Source: Candidatus Latescibacterota bacterium
GTDB taxonomy: Bacteria; Latescibacterota; UBA2968; SICM01
Length of the DNA stretch: 43,736 nucleotides
Assembly: GCA_009694805.1 (NCBI GenBank)
Contig: SICM01000014.1
Coordinates: 1-43,736 of the forward strand
Direction: 5' to 3'
The translations under genes and the position numbers were made by a program. Positions 42,451-43,736 of the stretch are shown here, piece after piece (position 1 is the first letter of the stretch; each line of letters opens with the position of its first letter). The notes under the pieces were generated by a model. The model was given only the letters and a program-made list of their open reading frames with translations. It made no database searches and was not told the DNA's origin.

Positions 42451-43736
42451 ATGGGCATCCGCTCCGGGAAGCGTCCCAACATCCTGTACATCTGCTCGGA
42501 CAGCCACGGGTACCCCTTTTCGGGGCACGCCGGACACCCTCTGGTCAAGACGCCGAATCTGGACCGGATCGCGGAAAGTGGGGTTGTCTTCTCCAGTGCC
42601 TACTGTGGAAATCCCGTCTGTGCGCCTGCCCGAGCCAGTCTGATGACGGGGATGTACGCCTCGGATTGCAACTCCTTTTGTAATTCCACGGTCTGGGACG
42701 GGGGCCATCCCACCTGGGCAAGGCGTCTGCGGGACGCGGGATACCGGTGCCGGGCGAGCGGGGTCATGGACCTTCACTCTGATTTTGACACCGGTTTCGA
42801 AGAGATCCACCCGCGAGGGGGGCACTCGCACAACCCGGATATCACCTCTCTGTTCCGGAGGCCCCCCTGTGTACGGATCGACGCGCGCAAACACGTGGAC
42901 GGAGGGCCGAGGGACGTCCGCCACAGGGATGCCGATCTGGCCCGGGACGCGGTCGCGTTCCTCCTTCGAGAGGCCCCCAGCCTCCGGCAGCCCTGGGTCT
43001 ACTACGCCGGGTTCGTTCAGCCTCATCCGAGTTTCATCGCCTTCGATCCGTACTATTCCATGTATCCGCTCAACACGATCGACCTGCCAAAGATCTCCGG
43101 GGAGGGCCTGGAAGACCTCCATCCGGTCTATCAGGAACTCTGTCACGCCACGCAGATCGCCCTGCCCATCCCGGAGGACCGCATTCGCCGTGCGCGGGCC
43201 GGGTACTACGGGAAGATCACCGAGCTGGACGAATACGTCGGGCAGATCTGGGACGCCCTGGCCGAGGCCGGGTTGCTGGAGGACACCTGGCTGGTCTATA
43301 CTTCGGATCACGGGGAGTCCCTGGGGGAACACGGACTCTGGTTCAAGAGCAATTTCTACGAGAACGCCGTCCACGTCCCGATGCTGATCGCCGGGGCCGG
43401 GGTTCCGAAGGGCGGGGTTGTCGAGACGCCGGTCGCCCACGTGGATCTTGCCGCCACGATGCTTGACGTGGCAGGCGTCGAGATCCCCGGCGCATTCCGG
43501 GGGCGCTCGCTGCTCTCGCTGATGGAAGGCCGGCAGGGGAGTCATCCGGGGTTCGCCTTTTCGGAGTGCCATTCCCACGGGCATTGCACGGGTTCGTTCA
43601 TGATCCGAAAAGGCCCCTGGAAATACCTCCACTTCACCTGGTTCGAGGATCTGCTCTTCAACCTCGCTGACGATCCGGGGGAATTCCACAACCTGATCGG
43701 CCGCCCGGAGATGAAGTCTGTTGAGAAGGAGATGCG
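42451..43736 (+). CDS. Cys-type S1-family sulfatase (3' end outside window)
   Basis: The frame is open from ATG to the window end, 428 residues. The formylglycine motif CxPxR is present as C57-A-P-A-R followed by ASLMTG, so an oxygen-dependent formylglycine-generating enzyme would be needed. D17 (ICSDSHG) and D286-H287 (YTSDHGES) are metal-site candidates. The C-terminal domain has started (GPWKYLHF, LFNLADDPGEFHNL), so only about 20-60 residues are missing. No signal peptide: MGIRSGKRPNILYICSD goes straight into the first strand, pointing to a cytoplasmic enzyme. It implies a sulfated sugar among the substrates of this locus. GAGGAGAG precedes the ATG. Confidence 0.93.
   Translation, partial: MGIRSGKRPNILYICSDSHGYPFSGHAGHPLVKTPNLDRIAESGVVFSSAYCGNPVCAPARASLMTGMYASDCNSFCNSTVWDGGHPTWARRLRDAGYRCRASGVMDLHSDFDTGFEEIHPRGGHSHNPDITSLFRRPPCVRIDARKHVDGGPRDVRHRDADLARDAVAFLLREAPSLRQPWVYYAGFVQPHPSFIAFDPYYSMYPLNTIDLPKISGEGLEDLHPVYQELCHATQIALPIPEDRIRRARAGYYGKITELDEYVGQIWDALAEAGLLEDTWLVYTSDHGESLGEHGLWFKSNFYENAVHVPMLIAGAGVPKGGVVETPVAHVDLAATMLDVAGVEIPGAFRGRSLLSLMEGRQGSHPGFAFSECHSHGHCTGSFMIRKGPWKYLHFTWFEDLLFNLADDPGEFHNLIGRPEMKSVEKEM

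Noticed and set aside
41128-43689. Very long open frame on the - strand (853 codons), with similar ones at 24618-27287, 18891-20561 and 3915-5330
   Set aside because: They mirror high-GC + strand genes with clear domains, encode Arg/Pro/His-rich low-complexity protein without recognisable motifs, and have no credible ribosome sites.

Overview
The window is a GC-rich stretch in which every supportable gene lies on the + strand. It holds about 26 genes, two of them cut by the window edges. Several traits point to an uncultured lineage of the Fibrobacteres-Chlorobi-Bacteroidetes (FCB) superphylum: a TonB-dependent receptor with an N-terminal carboxypeptidase-regulatory-like domain, a PorV/PorQ-type outer-membrane protein, and a secreted protein with a FlgD/T9SS-like C-terminal tail. 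The high GC and the abundance of PhyH dioxygenases, sulfatase, Gfo/Idh/MocA and BNR-repeat proteins fit Candidatus Latescibacterota best, but that assignment is inference.

Layout. (1) 1-10168: the end of a DUF6785-type membrane protein, a Gfo/Idh/MocA oxidoreductase, a BNR sialidase-like protein, a five-bladed-propeller glycosidase-like protein, a large YetA/PcRGLX-like (PL26-like) protein, a second BNR protein and a PhyH dioxygenase. (2) 10309-18523: a consensus sigma70 promoter, a FadR-type GntR regulator, a TonB receptor, a secreted FN3/T9SS-tail protein and a PorV-like protein, ending in a hairpin terminator. (3) 18660-27305: a HEAT-repeat/glycoside-hydrolase-like fusion, a truncated propeller-glycosidase remnant, a second YetA/PcRGLX-like gene broken by one in-frame amber codon, a second full propeller glycosidase and a second PhyH. 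(4) 27443-32281: a secreted GH9-type enzyme and two enolase-superfamily genes. (5) 32330-33326: a second GntR regulator, close paralog of the first, with its own consensus promoter and a strong terminator. (6) 33336-43736: two TPR proteins, a third PhyH, a 53-residue unknown, two tandem BNR proteins, a third YetA/PcRGLX-like gene and the start of a Cys-type sulfatase.

Taken together this looks like a carbohydrate-utilisation locus that grew by duplication: three YetA/PcRGLX-like genes, four BNR proteins, two full propeller glycosidases plus one remnant, three PhyH proteins, two enolase-family genes and two GntR regulators. Most of the degradative proteins (BNR, YetA-like, propeller glycosidases, HEAT-GH) show no signal peptide. 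The TonB receptor, FN3 protein, PorV-like protein, GH9 enzyme and TPR proteins do. The simplest model is uptake of sizeable oligosaccharides across the outer membrane followed by intracellular breakdown and sugar-acid catabolism through the Gfo/Idh and enolase-family enzymes. A rhamnose/uronate-type, possibly sulfated, glycan would suit PL26-like and sulfatase genes, but the substrate is not proven by sequence. No SusD-like gene is present.

Intergenic spaces carry several families of palindromic repeats. In one case a repeat supplies the ribosome binding site, start codon, signal-like N-terminus and stop codon of a TPR gene (34783-36141). No gene-free stretch exceeds 300 bases, and I saw no tRNA, rRNA, CRISPR array or insertion sequence.
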